From positions 62,001 to 126,000 of the forward strand of contig JALCMW010000002.1 of NCBI GenBank assembly GCA_022648685.1: a stretch of 64,000 bases of DNA, read 5' to 3'. Positions 1 through 8,339 of the stretch are shown here, one piece after another. The position numbers and the translations under genes were made by a program. How positions within the stretch are numbered: position 1 is the first letter of the stretch; each line of letters opens with the position of its first letter. This stretch comes from Bacteroidales bacterium. Lineage in GTDB: Bacteria > Bacteroidota > Bacteroidia > Bacteroidales > UBA932. The notes under the pieces are model-generated. The model had not been told where the DNA came from. It searched no databases and worked only from the letters and a program-made list of their open reading frames with translations.

Positions 1-419
1 ACAACGGAAAATCATGGGAAGACAGCTGTTGTGAATTTTTCGTATCCGATCCATACGACGGCACATATTACAATTTCGAATTGACATGTATAGGTTTCCT
101 GCGGGCAGGCAAAGGAGCGGACAGAAACAACAGGAAACTTATAGGCCAAAACAAACTTGACGAAGTGATAAGGTATACTTCCCTTCCGCATAAGAATATG
201 GATATTGAAGGGAATATATACAGTTGGACGGCAGGAATGGCCATTCCCCTTTCTCTAATCGGAGTGGATCCGGAAAACCCGCCGATAAGGCTTTCAGGTA
301 ATTTCTACAAATGCGCAGACAAGACGGAGCATCAACATTTCTTGAGCTGGAACAAGATAAAATCCGATAAACCCGATTTTCACAGACCGGAATACTTCGG
401 CGAAATGATTTTAAAGTGA
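1..419 (+). CDS. CBM9-like carbohydrate-binding domain protein, C-terminal part
   Basis: The frame is open from base 3 to the TGA at 417-419, so this is the 3' end of a gene that begins before the window. The visible 138 residues resemble the C-terminal half of the family 9-like carbohydrate-binding fold found in many Bacteroidota proteins. The diagnostic part is the ending, with a W-N-K core, then PDFHRPEYFGEMILK, matching the 'P-x-FH-x-P-x-x-FG' closing motif of that family. An internal SWTAGMAIPLSLIG stretch fits its central strand. In such proteins this domain is usually the whole mature protein or sits beside an enzymatic domain; the missing N-terminus prevents a decision. A VanZ-like gene follows after 9 bases and may be in the same transcript. 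Family assignment is by motif only. Confidence 0.7.
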   Translation, partial: NGKSWEDSCCEFFVSDPYDGTYYNFELTCIGFLRAGKGADRNNRKLIGQNKLDEVIRYTSLPHKNMDIEGNIYSWTAGMAIPLSLIGVDPENPPIRLSGNFYKCADKTEHQHFLSWNKIKSDKPDFHRPEYFGEMILK

Positions 420-428
420 TATAACTGC

Positions 429-842
429 ATGAAAAGACGGAGCGGCAGCATATTCGGCATTCTTCTGGCAATATATCTTGCCGTGATAGTATTCCTGTGT
501 TTCTGGCATTTCAGTCCGATGCAGGAAATGGAAAAAACTTTTCTTGGCATACCTATGGACAAGATCGTGCATTTCACAATGTTTTTCCCTTTTCCGATCC
601 TGACAGTACTCGCTTTCCGCAACGGAAAGAAAGGCGGAAAGCATTTTCTATTTCTTGTAATAAAAACATTCATTATAGGTTGTATTATAGCTGCAGGTAC
701 AGAGATAGGACAATCGTTCACCACATACAGAGATTGCGACATCAAAGATTTCATAGCTGATTTCATTTCTCTTACCGTAAGCTCTATCGTTGTACTGTCA
801 ATATGGTACCTGATCAATAGGACTAAGCAAAATGACACTTAA
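429..842 (+). CDS. VanZ-like family membrane protein
   Basis: The 137-residue protein has about four hydrophobic segments (roughly residues 8-26, 48-63, 74-93 and 108-128). Between them lie the polar signatures of the VanZ-like family: DKIVHFTMF near residue 44 and a GTEIGQ...D-I-x-DFIADF stretch near residues 90-115. VanZ relatives are small inner-membrane proteins of uncertain biochemistry; the founder lowers teicoplanin sensitivity, but most chromosomal homologues are not resistance genes. The start is the first ATG after the upstream gene. Its 3' end overlaps the next gene by 11 bases, which indicates translational coupling with the amidase-fold protein and suggests an envelope role. I infer no drug-resistance function. 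Confidence 0.8.
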   Translation: MKRRSGSIFGILLAIYLAVIVFLCFWHFSPMQEMEKTFLGIPMDKIVHFTMFFPFPILTVLAFRNGKKGGKHFLFLVIKTFIIGCIIAAGTEIGQSFTTYRDCDIKDFIADFISLTVSSIVVLSIWYLINRTKQNDT

Positions 843-3800
843 AAAGACTTTATTTTCCGTATTCATGGCATGTGCCCTGGCAATTCCTTCCGGAGCGCAA
901 AGTTCTTTCATCTCTGATTTCCAACCGGTATGCGATTCCATAAGCATACTTCTGAAAGAACGGACTTCCGTTTCCTCCGGACTTATCCTGGATAAAATAA
1001 TGAAACGCGGCAAAACGCTTGATTTTTATTTCAATGAGAAATTGTCCGATTATCCCTGGAGAAAAGCAGATGTACAATGGATCAAATCCGAAATCAAAAA
1101 ACAATTTCCGGATGAATACCAAAGGTACAAAGTCGGACAGCTATTTTGCAAAAGGGTATCCATCAATGATTTGGTTGTCCCGAATCTTAACAGTGACGGA
1201 AAACCTTCGGAAGACAAAATGAGGGTATCGGATCCAAGGGAGAAAAATGATCCGCTTATGGTGCGGGACATGAACGGGAAAAATTTCCAGAAAGGTCTCA
1301 GCGGACGTTATATAGTGCTTTGGCAAAGCCACGGGAGATATTATGAAGCAAAGACTCAAAGATGGGAATGGCAGCGCGCACCTATATTCAGGACGGTGGA
1401 AGACATGTACACTCAAAGTTATGTACTTCCGTTCCTGATACCTATGCTTGAAAATGCCGGAGCATACGTAATGACTCCGAGGGAAAGGGACACTCAGGTC
1501 CATGAAGTGATAGTTGACAATAATTCTTCATTTACTGATACAAGGACCGGTCTGATCAGAAGGACGGGTAAATACGAAGAGCAAGGCAAATGGGAAGATG
1601 CCGGTACGGGATTCGCCGATAAAAAAATCATTTACACGGGGAATGACAATCCTTTCACCATGGGGACGGCAAGAAAAGCAACTATTGCTCCTGCAGGTAA
1701 AAAAGGACGGAAACTCAAAGCCGAAGCCAGATGGATACCGGATATACCGGAAAGAGGAAAATACGCCGTATACATATCATACAAAAGCCTTCCCAACAGT
1801 ACAAAATCGGCTCATTATACGGTAAATCACCTTGGCGGGTCAAGTGAATTCCTTGTCAATCAGACTATGGGTGGCGGAACATGGATATACCTTGGGACAT
1901 TCGAATTCGAAAAAGGCAGCAAAAGCTGCATTACCCTTGACAATATAAATCACCAGGGAAAGAGATATAAAAAAAGAGGTACGGTGGTAACGGCCGATGC
2001 AGTAAAAATCGGAGGAGGAATGGGAAAAATTGCAAGAGGAACGGCTTGCGAACCTGTTTCCGATTACACCGTTTCCGGACTTCCTTCTTTTGCAGAAGGG
2101 GCGATATACTGGATGCAATGGGCCGGTGCCGACAGCACAGTATACCATAATTGGGACAATGACTACACCAACGATTATGCAAGCCGCGGATTATGGGTAA
2201 GGATGATGTCCGGAGGGTCAAGAGTCAATCCCAAAGAAGAAGGGAAAGGCATACCTTTCGACCTGTCCATGGCATTCCATTCCGATGCCGGCACGACGCC
2301 GAACGATTCAATTATCGGGACGCTTTCAATATACACCCTCATGGCTGACGGAAGCAGGACATTGCCCGACGGAGAAGACCGTATGAACGGAAGGGAACTT
2401 GCCGATCTTGTGCAGAGCCAGATAGTAAATGATGTCAGGAAAGAATACGAACCGCAATGGAACAGAAGATTCCTATGGAACAAATCCTACAGCGAATCCA
2501 GAACGACAGGAGTTCCCGCCATGCTTCTTGAACTTCTTTCGCATCAAAATTTCGCCGACATGAAATACGGACTGGACCCGAATTTCAGATTCACCGTCAG
2601 CAGAGCCGTTTACAAAGGCATGCTGAAATACTTAAGCAACAGATACGGGTGTCCGTATGAAGTGGAACCGCTTCCCGTAACATCTTTCTCCGTTTCTTTT
2701 GCTACGGAGAAGAACCAAGAGGGAAAAGCGGTGCTGAGCTGGACTCCGGCTGTGGATTCACTTGAGAAAACGGCAACTCCGAAAGGATATATATTGTACA
2801 CTAGGACTGATGACGGAGCTTTCGACAATGGAAAAGTCGTCAGGAACTATACGAAAAACAATGGACGCATAACTACTGAAGAACCTATGGATACCGGACA
2901 TATATACAGCTATAAAATAGTTGCTTTCAACGACGGCGGCAAAAGTTTCCCGTCTGAAATCCTGTCAATAGGAATGCCCGGGGAGAAAAAATCGGAAAAC
3001 GCCGTGATGGTAGTGAACGATTTTTACAGGATATCAGGCCCTACATGGTTCGACACTCCCGATTATGCCGGATTCATGGACGATCTGGACAGCGGGATGC
3101 CTTACTGCCAGGAAATAAATTACATCGGGCCTATGTACCAATTCCGCAGAAACCTGCCGTGGCAGGATGACGACAATCCCGGATTCGGGGCTAGCTATAC
3201 GGATATGGCCGGGAAACCGGTACCGGGAAACACGTTCGATTTCGCCTACATACACGGCAAAGCTATAATGGAATCCGGATATCCGTTTTACTCGGTCAGC
3301 AGGGATGCATTCGACAATTATCAGGAAATCTGGAAAAACTCATTTGCAGCCGACATAATATGCGGGAAACAGGTCACTACAAAAATAGGCCGAGGAGCTG
3401 TTCCCGATAGGTATAGGGTATTTCCGCAAGACTTCCAGTCGGCCATAAAGGATTACACCGCAGAAGGCAAAGACATCTTGATTTCGGGAGCGCATATCGG
3501 CACCGATGTATGGGATCAGGTCTTTCCCGTGAATGTGGACAGTACGTATAAGGCAAATACCGAAGATTTCGTAAAAAACGTACTCGGTTACAAATGGGTG
3601 ACGAATTACGCTACCAGGACCGGGGAAGTAAAGGCCATGAGGAATCCGGTAATGAATCTGGAAGGAATAGACAGCCCGATATCTTATTACAAATTACCCA
3701 ACGGGAAAATATACAATGCCGAGACTACCGACGGAATACGCCCGGCTTCCGACAAAACCGGAACAATTCTCAGATATACCGATACGGAAATATCGGCTGC

Positions 3801-3927
3801 GACATGTTTCGCAGGAAACGGATACGAAGTCATTAGCGTCGGATTTCCTTTGGAACTTGTCAAAAACGAATCCGATCTGAGACTCATCATCTCGAATTCG
3901 CTTGATTTTTTCATTCAGGCCAAATAA
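832..3927 (+). CDS. Secreted amidase_3-fold protein with inserted golvesin-like domain and FnIII domain
   Basis: A 1031-residue protein with a signal peptide (about residues 1-22, ending SGAQ). The core reads as a zinc N-acetylmuramoyl-L-alanine amidase fold: QSHG supplies His167, FRTVEDMY supplies Glu190 followed by the L-x-x-x-L-E-x-x-G-A-x-V-x-x-T-R/P-E-R pattern of amidase_3, AFHSDAG supplies His483, and VPAMLLELLSHQNFAD supplies the catalytic-type Glu567. Between the second and third metal ligands (about 255-400) lies a golvesin C-terminal-like beta domain with a W-I-P-D-I-P-E-x-G-x-Y-x-V-Y-I-S-Y pattern. After the amidase core comes a fibronectin type III domain (about 625-725) and a C-terminal domain (about 730-1031) of flavodoxin-like or unknown fold. 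Homologues are often labelled 'xanthan lyase'; nothing here supports lyase chemistry. The start overlaps the VanZ-like gene. Likely periplasmic or surface cell-wall/glycan enzyme; substrate unknown. Confidence 0.72.
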   Translation: MTLKKTLFSVFMACALAIPSGAQSSFISDFQPVCDSISILLKERTSVSSGLILDKIMKRGKTLDFYFNEKLSDYPWRKADVQWIKSEIKKQFPDEYQRYKVGQLFCKRVSINDLVVPNLNSDGKPSEDKMRVSDPREKNDPLMVRDMNGKNFQKGLSGRYIVLWQSHGRYYEAKTQRWEWQRAPIFRTVEDMYTQSYVLPFLIPMLENAGAYVMTPRERDTQVHEVIVDNNSSFTDTRTGLIRRTGKYEEQGKWEDAGTGFADKKIIYTGNDNPFTMGTARKATIAPAGKKGRKLKAEARWIPDIPERGKYAVYISYKSLPNSTKSAHYTVNHLGGSSEFLVNQTMGGGTWIYLGTFEFEKGSKSCITLDNINHQGKRYKKRGTVVTADAVKIGGGMGKIARGTACEPVSDYTVSGLPSFAEGAIYWMQWAGADSTVYHNWDNDYTNDYASRGLWVRMMSGGSRVNPKEEGKGIPFDLSMAFHSDAGTTPNDSIIGTLSIYTLMADGSRTLPDGEDRMNGRELADLVQSQIVNDVRKEYEPQWNRRFLWNKSYSESRTTGVPAMLLELLSHQNFADMKYGLDPNFRFTVSRAVYKGMLKYLSNRYGCPYEVEPLPVTSFSVSFATEKNQEGKAVLSWTPAVDSLEKTATPKGYILYTRTDDGAFDNGKVVRNYTKNNGRITTEEPMDTGHIYSYKIVAFNDGGKSFPSEILSIGMPGEKKSENAVMVVNDFYRISGPTWFDTPDYAGFMDDLDSGMPYCQEINYIGPMYQFRRNLPWQDDDNPGFGASYTDMAGKPVPGNTFDFAYIHGKAIMESGYPFYSVSRDAFDNYQEIWKNSFAADIICGKQVTTKIGRGAVPDRYRVFPQDFQSAIKDYTAEGKDILISGAHIGTDVWDQVFPVNVDSTYKANTEDFVKNVLGYKWVTNYATRTGEVKAMRNPVMNLEGIDSPISYYKLPNGKIYNAETTDGIRPASDKTGTILRYTDTEISAATCFAGNGYEVISVGFPLELVKNESDLRLIISNSLDFFIQAK

Positions 3928-3943
3928 ACACAATATAGCATAT

Positions 3944-5278
3944 ATGTCACCCAGAGAAGAGGAACTAATCGAACTTCTACACAAAGAAGTAAAACCTGCA
4001 TTAGGCTGCACTGAACCTATCGCCGTAGCTTTAGCTGCTGCAAAAGCGGGAGAGATTTTATCGGAAAACAATCAATCCGCAGGAATTGACACTATGGAAT
4101 GGAGATTCGACGCGGATTTCAGAATAGTCGTTTCTGTAAGCGGCAATATACTTAAAAACGGTATGGGAGTAGGGATCCCGGGAACAGGAATGACAGGACT
4201 TCCTATTGCTGCCGCTTTGGGAGCCGTTTGCGGGAAATCCGGATACGGACTTGAAGTACTGAAAGACATAAGTGAAAAAAGTCTTATAAGGGCAAAAGAA
4301 CTTGTAAACTCTAAAAAGGTATGCATATCCGTTGCGGATACGGATGAAATACTATACGTCAAGGCTACGGTCATATACAATGGAAAAGACAATGCTTCAG
4401 CCACCATACGCAAAGACCATGACAATATAACGGAAACAAGCCTGGACGGGAAAATTTTATTTTCCTGCAACGGGAATACGGGCGGAGCCGGAAAATGCAG
4501 GGACAAAGCCATATCCGACTATCAACTTTCCGTGAAAGAGATATACCGATTCGCAACCGAGACCTCATACGACGATATCAAATTCATATTGGAAGACAAG
4601 AAGTTGAATCTGGCGCTTTCAAATGAAGGCCTTTCCGGCGAATACGGACTCAGGGTCGGGAAAACGATAATGGAGAATCAGGACTCGGTCTTCGGGGACG
4701 ACTTCATGAGTTATGCCATGGCCTTGACTTCCGCGGCTTCGGATGCAAGGATGGCAGGATGCTCGCTGCCGGCCATGAGCAATTCAGGCAGCGGCAACCA
4801 GGGAATTACCGTGAGCATGCCGGTGATAGCTTATGCACTGAAATATGGAGTGGAAGATGAAGATCTTGCAAGGGCATTGATTATCAGCAACCTGCTTGCC
4901 ATCCACATCAAGGGATACCTTGGAAAGCTATCGGCACTGTGCGGATGCGTCGTCGCAGCCACAGGTTCTTCTTGCGGAATTGTATATCTGAAAGGCGGAT
5001 CATACAAAGAAATCTGTTCGGCGATAAAAAATATGATAGGCAACATAACCGGCATGGTATGCGACGGAGCGAAAGTCGGGTGTGCAATGAAAGTGGCATC
5101 CGGTGTCTCTTGTGCCATACAATCGGCGGTATTGGCACTCAAAGGAATCTGCATAAGCGAAAACGACGGGATTATAGAGAAAGATATCGAGAAGACGATT
5201 TCAAACCTTGGAAGTATCGGTAAAGACGGAATGAAGAATACTGACAACATGATATTAAAAATTATGGCTTGCAAATGA
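3944..5278 (+). CDS. L-cysteine desulfidase / UPF0597 (serine dehydratase alpha-like) family protein
   Basis: The 444-residue protein begins at the ATG at 3944 (MSPREEELIELL); an upstream in-frame extension to 3902 overlaps the preceding gene and adds no family sequence. The N-terminal motif VKPALGCTEPIAVALAAAKA is a hallmark of the L-cysteine desulfidase/YhaM (CyuA) family. Further matches are SNSGSGNQGI (about residue 285), a cysteine-rich ALCGCVVAATGSSCG segment and GAKVGCAMKVASGVSCA near the end, positions that in the family hold an oxygen-sensitive [4Fe-4S] cluster. The expected reaction is L-cysteine to pyruvate, ammonia and sulfide, although some relatives act on other beta-substituted amino acids. 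It lies 16 bases after the amidase-like gene, and a strong hairpin covers its stop codon. Confidence 0.82.
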   Translation: MSPREEELIELLHKEVKPALGCTEPIAVALAAAKAGEILSENNQSAGIDTMEWRFDADFRIVVSVSGNILKNGMGVGIPGTGMTGLPIAAALGAVCGKSGYGLEVLKDISEKSLIRAKELVNSKKVCISVADTDEILYVKATVIYNGKDNASATIRKDHDNITETSLDGKILFSCNGNTGGAGKCRDKAISDYQLSVKEIYRFATETSYDDIKFILEDKKLNLALSNEGLSGEYGLRVGKTIMENQDSVFGDDFMSYAMALTSAASDARMAGCSLPAMSNSGSGNQGITVSMPVIAYALKYGVEDEDLARALIISNLLAIHIKGYLGKLSALCGCVVAATGSSCGIVYLKGGSYKEICSAIKNMIGNITGMVCDGAKVGCAMKVASGVSCAIQSAVLALKGICISENDGIIEKDIEKTISNLGSIGKDGMKNTDNMILKIMACK

Positions 5279-5292
5279 TTGCAAGCCATAAT
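5261..5292. terminator. Perfect 14-bp inverted repeat at a convergent gene junction, probable bidirectional terminator
   Basis: Bases 5261-5274 (ATTATGGCTTGCAA) pair exactly with 5279-5292 across a four-base loop ATGA. The left arm is the last codons of the desulfidase gene and the loop contains its TGA stop. On the minus strand the stem is followed by TTTTAATATC, giving an intrinsic-terminator form for the cytidylyltransferase gene. On the plus strand the following sequence is AT-rich without a clean T-run, so termination of the desulfidase transcript is less certain. Confidence 0.75.
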
Positions 5293-5315
5293 AATTATCA
5301 CGGGGCAACTTTTCT

Positions 5316-6020
5316 TTAATCGTCTTCCTTGTAATCCGGATCAAGGTCCGATACGGAATCGTCCATATCAAGCCAGGCACGGGCGCAAGCCAGATCCAGA
5401 CCATCATCGATATCGCATGCCGATCTCTTGCTTACGACAAACTTGTACGGATGCTTGCCATGGAAATACGCCCATTCGATCATCTTTGTCCTAGGAGCCA
5501 TGAGAATGCCGTCAGTTACAAAATACATAACCGGAAGCTGTTGCGAAGGGACATGTTTAAGTCCCAGTTCATAATTCAAAGGTCCTTCTTCAGTCCACAC
5601 ATACCTCTTGAAACTTTCAACGCTCATCAGGGAATCATAACCTTTCTCCAGCGCCGGATAATATTCGGCGATCGCCTTTCTGTAATCCTTTGGAAATACA
5701 AGAGGAGAAGTGCAGGTGGCCCATAAGATGGTATCTCCGTCTACGCTTTCGGCAATATGGCGGACTACTTCGCCGAATGTCTTGGTCTTTTCGTCGCAAT
5801 ACTCCGGAGCTCTTTTGTGAGTACAGGCGCCGGCCCTTCTTGCCATTTCCAGCATGACATCGGAATCGGACGAAACCACAATTTTAGTGATTTCCTTTAC
5901 CTGCTTAAGCTGGGCGATCTTATTAAGAAGAAGATTAGTCCCCGCGAACGGAGAGATATTCTTGTTCTTCAATCTGGTGCTCCCTGCACGAACAGGAATT
6001 ATAGCAGTAATAGTTTTCAT
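5316..6020 (-). CDS. Acylneuraminate cytidylyltransferase-family protein (CMP-nonulosonate/CMP-sugar synthetase)
   Basis: The 234-residue protein opens with TAIIPVRAGSTRLKNKNI, the CTP-binding loop of NeuA/KdsB-type cytidylyltransferases (family form IPARGGSKRxxxKNI). It continues with IVVSSDSDVMLEMARRAGA, FGEVVRHI, an ILWATCTSPLVFPKDYRKAI segment matching the family's L-Q-x-T-S-P-L stretch, and a C-terminal DIDDGLDLACARAWL matching the 'E-I-D-x-x-x-D-L-x-x-A' metal/sugar site. The reaction would be transfer of CMP from CTP to a nine-carbon (or related) acidic sugar, in the cytosol. No NeuB or NeuC homologue is adjacent, so the sugar (sialic, legionaminic, pseudaminic or Kdo-like) cannot be named. 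The gene is apparently monocistronic, with a promoter-like element at 6079-6086. Confidence 0.82.
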   Translation of the reverse strand: MKTITAIIPVRAGSTRLKNKNISPFAGTNLLLNKIAQLKQVKEITKIVVSSDSDVMLEMARRAGACTHKRAPEYCDEKTKTFGEVVRHIAESVDGDTILWATCTSPLVFPKDYRKAIAEYYPALEKGYDSLMSVESFKRYVWTEEGPLNYELGLKHVPSQQLPVMYFVTDGILMAPRTKMIEWAYFHGKHPYKFVVSKRSACDIDDGLDLACARAWLDMDDSVSDLDPDYKEDD

Positions 6021-6078
6021 AACCTTACATTATAAATTGTTATGTGATATTCTTTACGGTCAGTGACCATAACGATTA

Positions 6079-6086
6079 CAAATTTA
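6079..6086 (-). promoter_or_regulatory. Bacteroidota -7 element upstream of the cytidylyltransferase gene
   Basis: On the minus strand the sequence reads TAAATTTG, an exact TAnnTTTG match about 60 bases before the start codon. I see no TTTG at the usual -33 distance, so this is a half-match. Confidence 0.45.
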
Positions 6087-6133
6087 TCAATTTATTTAAT
6101 AAAGTGAAACCATGATGGCAATTAAAGCATTAA

Positions 6134-6183
6134 ATAAAAAAGGAAAAACCGCCATCTCATCAATATTCAATGAACTGGCGGTT
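6134..6183 (-). terminator. Intrinsic terminator after the tRNA-Lys pair
   Basis: On the minus strand AACCGCCA (6183-6176) pairs with TGGCGGTT (6154-6147) around a 21-base loop. The second arm runs into TTTCCTTTTTTATTT, a strong T-rich tail just downstream of the second tRNA. Confidence 0.75.
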
Positions 6184-6191
6184 AAATGATG

Positions 6192-6264
6192 TGCTCCCTT
6201 AGGGGCTCGAACCCTAGACCCCGGCATTAAGAGTGCTGTGCTCTACCAACTGAGCTAAGGAAGC
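6192..6264 (-). tRNA. tRNA-Lys, anticodon CTT
   Basis: A 73-base cloverleaf on the minus strand. Acceptor arms GCTTCCT and AGGGAGC pair with one G-T wobble, the D arm is GCTC/GAGC, the anticodon arm CAGCA/TGCCG is interrupted by the loop CTCTTAA (anticodon CTT, reading AAG), and the T arm is TAGGG/CCCTA with TTCGAGC in the loop. The discriminator is A and the CCA end is not encoded. It is transcribed after the neighbouring tRNA-Lys(TTT). Confidence 0.95.
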
Positions 6265-6288
6265 GATAAAAGGACAAGCCTTCATCTG

Positions 6289-6361
6289 TGATCCGTTCGG
6301 GGCTCGAACCCGAGACCCCAACATTAAAAGTGTTGTGCTCTACCAACTGAGCTAACGAATC
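6289..6361 (-). tRNA. tRNA-Lys, anticodon TTT
   Basis: A 73-base cloverleaf on the minus strand with acceptor arms GATTCGT/ACGGATC, D arm GCTC/GAGC, anticodon arm CAACA/TGTTG around CTTTTAA (anticodon TTT, reading AAA and AAG) and T arm TCGGG/CCCGA. The discriminator is A and no CCA is encoded. It is the first of two lysine tRNAs in one apparent transcript. Confidence 0.95.
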
Positions 6362-6405
6362 TTTCCAACCTTTTCGGTTTATCCTTGGACTCCGAATCGG
6401 GAATG

Positions 6406-6437
6406 CAAAGGTATCCTTTTAAGGTCAAAACTCCAAA
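6406..6437 (-). promoter_or_regulatory. Promoter of the tRNA-Lys pair
   Basis: On the minus strand TTTG (6437-6434) is followed after exactly 20 bases by TACCTTTG (6413-6406), matching the -33/-7 consensus of Bacteroidota. Transcription would begin near 6400, about 40 bases before the first tRNA. Confidence 0.75.
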
Positions 6438-6453
6438 TATTTTGAAAGATTTT

Positions 6454-7563
6454 TCACTTTTTCCTTACCGTAACGTTTTGCAGTTCGTCAATAATCCGTC
6501 CCTCGGCGGAAACCGCCCATGAAGGAAATTCCGAATCCGGACGGAAACCATGAGTGGAGAAATCAAGCAACATGCTCAAATCAAACTCTTTGGATGATAT
6601 AGCAGCCCCTGATCTGGTAGCATCGAAAGCATTGCATTCCTGTTCTATGTGAGACGGGACCATGAGCAAAGGCTTTCCCATGAACATAGCTTCGCATATG
6701 GATTCGAATCCGGCCGTGGAAGCATAAGCCTTACAACCCGACATTTGCCGGAGAAATTCCTTATCATCAAGATAGTAGAATGAAAGCGTATCATCGAATT
6801 TGCGTACGGGTCCGTATTCGGATTTATCCCAGAAAAATCGCAACGGGACATCCGGATAGTCATAATGCCAATGCATTACATCATGTGCAAAACCTGCATT
6901 AAGCATATATCCGAGGATGTAATCACCGTCTTTTATCCTATAATCCGGATTCCCTGATCCGAATGCAAGAACCTCTGGACGAAGAAGGGGCGGCACAACC
7001 TTTATATGACGGGCGGTATCATCGGGCATCTCCCTGAAAGACAGCGCAAGTTTCTCTGCAGAACCCATGGCGGTCATCTTTGAATAAAAATTCAGGGCAA
7101 TATGTCCTTCATAACCGAATTCCGGTATCTTGAAATCCTTATGGAGAAAAAGATACTGGTGTCCTATACAGACTTCCGGAGCCTTGGTCCTGCTCATCAG
7201 ATAGCCGAAAGCACCAAGCAGTTCATAAAAATTCACGATTACATCCGGAGAGGACTTGCGTATCCTGCGGCTTATGAACCTTACCGAAGGGAAAAAACGG
7301 GCGGCATGTATCATATTGTACCATACGGTCCTGACGACATTCGGACGCTTGTTCCTTACGGATGGAATGAAATTGAAAGAATCGAAATAACTTACTGGAG
7401 AAGAAACGCCTTTCATGAAAAAATCAGGCAATTTCCTTACGGGACTTCTGCCGACAAGGATATCGGTAACTTCATGACCATGGCGCAGAAGCATTTTTTC
7501 CATCGTCATCGCTTGTGTAAGATGCCCACGGCCTTCCCCCTGGACTATAAAAAGATATTTCAT
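6454..7563 (-). CDS. GT-B glycosyltransferase of the MJ1255/UDP-GlcNAc transferase-like type
   Basis: The 369-residue protein starts at the ATG at 7563, two bases after the stop of the phosphoesterase gene; a TTG six bases earlier would overlap that stop and is less likely. The N-terminal GEGRGHLTQAM loop is the glycine/histidine-rich motif of GT-B enzymes that work near membranes. A C-terminal half-site STAGFESICEAMFMGKP followed by PSHIEQECNA matches the nucleotide-sugar-binding end of MurG/GT28-like enzymes. No signal peptide or transmembrane segment is evident. The tight coupling to an LpxH-like phosphoesterase and to ugd suggests a glycolipid or lipid-linked glycan product, possibly using a UDP-sugar. 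Acceptor unknown. Confidence 0.75.
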   Translation of the reverse strand: MKYLFIVQGEGRGHLTQAMTMEKMLLRHGHEVTDILVGRSPVRKLPDFFMKGVSSPVSYFDSFNFIPSVRNKRPNVVRTVWYNMIHAARFFPSVRFISRRIRKSSPDVIVNFYELLGAFGYLMSRTKAPEVCIGHQYLFLHKDFKIPEFGYEGHIALNFYSKMTAMGSAEKLALSFREMPDDTARHIKVVPPLLRPEVLAFGSGNPDYRIKDGDYILGYMLNAGFAHDVMHWHYDYPDVPLRFFWDKSEYGPVRKFDDTLSFYYLDDKEFLRQMSGCKAYASTAGFESICEAMFMGKPLLMVPSHIEQECNAFDATRSGAAISSKEFDLSMLLDFSTHGFRPDSEFPSWAVSAEGRIIDELQNVTVRKK

Positions 7564-7565
7564 GA

Positions 7566-8339
7566 TCAACGGAATTCAGAATTACAGGAAACCATATCGG
7601 CATAACGCAATATACGCCATGTACCGGACATATCTTCCGCCAGAGCTGTCATGGATTCAACCCAGTCCCCGGCATTGAGATATCTTATTTCATGCAGCAT
7701 CTTGTCTTCCGGATGATGGATATGTCCGCAGATTATTCCATTGCAATGCCGTGCCCTGGCATAAGATTCCAGATCCTTTTCGAAACCGGACAACGCAGAC
7801 ACCGCTGCCTTCACTTTCTGCTTGACAACCTGGGAAAGTGAATAATAAGGCTTTCCCTGACGCATTCTGGTCTTGTTCCATATATTGTTGAAGCGAATCA
7901 GGGCATTATATGCCAGATCACCCAGTTTGGCGATAAACGTAAGCCTGGAAGTGATGCTGTCGAAAGCATGGCCATGTATGACTACGAATTTACAGTCACC
8001 GTCATCCAGTATATATTCGTTCAGTATTTGCATACCGAACATTTTCACAGGAGCTATCCTGTAAAGGAAATCGTCATGATTACCGACTACGTAGATGATA
8101 TCGGTACTGCAGCGTTCGACAAGATCCAGAAGGACCCTGAAAAAGTTGGATTGTTTGGAAGTCCATTTTTCATCTCCTGAATTTTTCAATTGCCATCCGT
8201 CGATTATGTCGCCGTCCATGATAAGTCTGTCACAATCTACGGAACTCAGAAAACGGGATACTTCTTCCACTTTCGAGAACGGTGCACCGAGATGTACATC
8301 GGAAATTACTATAGTCTTATAATGGGGCCTTTCTGTCAT
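7566..8339 (-). CDS. UDP-2,3-diacylglucosamine diphosphatase-like calcineurin phosphoesterase
   Basis: The 257-residue protein carries the full set of calcineurin-type metal motifs: ISDVHLGAP near residue 12, DGDIIDGW near 42, VGNHDDFL near 85, HGHAFD near 120 and GHIHHPED near 205. This pattern and length fit the LpxH/LpxH2-like branch that hydrolyses UDP-2,3-diacylglucosamine in lipid A synthesis, but related proteins act on other nucleotide-linked or phosphorylated substrates. Its start overlaps ugd by 4 bases and it is followed at once by a glycosyltransferase, so the three are very likely one transcript. The pairing suggests a role in envelope glycolipid assembly rather than general phosphatase activity. 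Confidence 0.8.
   Translation of the reverse strand: MTERPHYKTIVISDVHLGAPFSKVEEVSRFLSSVDCDRLIMDGDIIDGWQLKNSGDEKWTSKQSNFFRVLLDLVERCSTDIIYVVGNHDDFLYRIAPVKMFGMQILNEYILDDGDCKFVVIHGHAFDSITSRLTFIAKLGDLAYNALIRFNNIWNKTRMRQGKPYYSLSQVVKQKVKAAVSALSGFEKDLESYARARHCNGIICGHIHHPEDKMLHEIRYLNAGDWVESMTALAEDMSGTWRILRYADMVSCNSEFR

Larger units (their letters stand above)
6021..6453. other. Gene-poor interval holding the tRNA-Lys pair
   Basis: This 433-base interval has no supportable protein gene. It contains the promoter-like element for the cytidylyltransferase gene (6079-6086), a terminator (6134-6183), two tRNA-Lys genes (6192-6264 and 6289-6361) and a well-formed promoter for them (6406-6437). All of these are on the minus strand. 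Confidence 0.85.

Noticed and set aside
429..842. Teicoplanin resistance gene vanZ
   Set aside because: Only the broad VanZ-like membrane family is supported; no other glycopeptide-resistance gene is present.
832..3927. Xanthan lyase annotation for the 1031-residue protein
   Set aside because: No polysaccharide lyase fold or catalytic residues are seen; amidase-type zinc motifs are complete instead.
5316..6020. Definite CMP-sialic acid synthetase (neuA)
   Set aside because: The family motifs are present but no NeuB/NeuC/PseB-type genes accompany it, so the sugar remains open.
6192..6361. tRNA-Lys pair as an integration site of a mobile element
   Set aside because: No integrase, no direct repeat of a tRNA 3' end and no change in gene type on either side.
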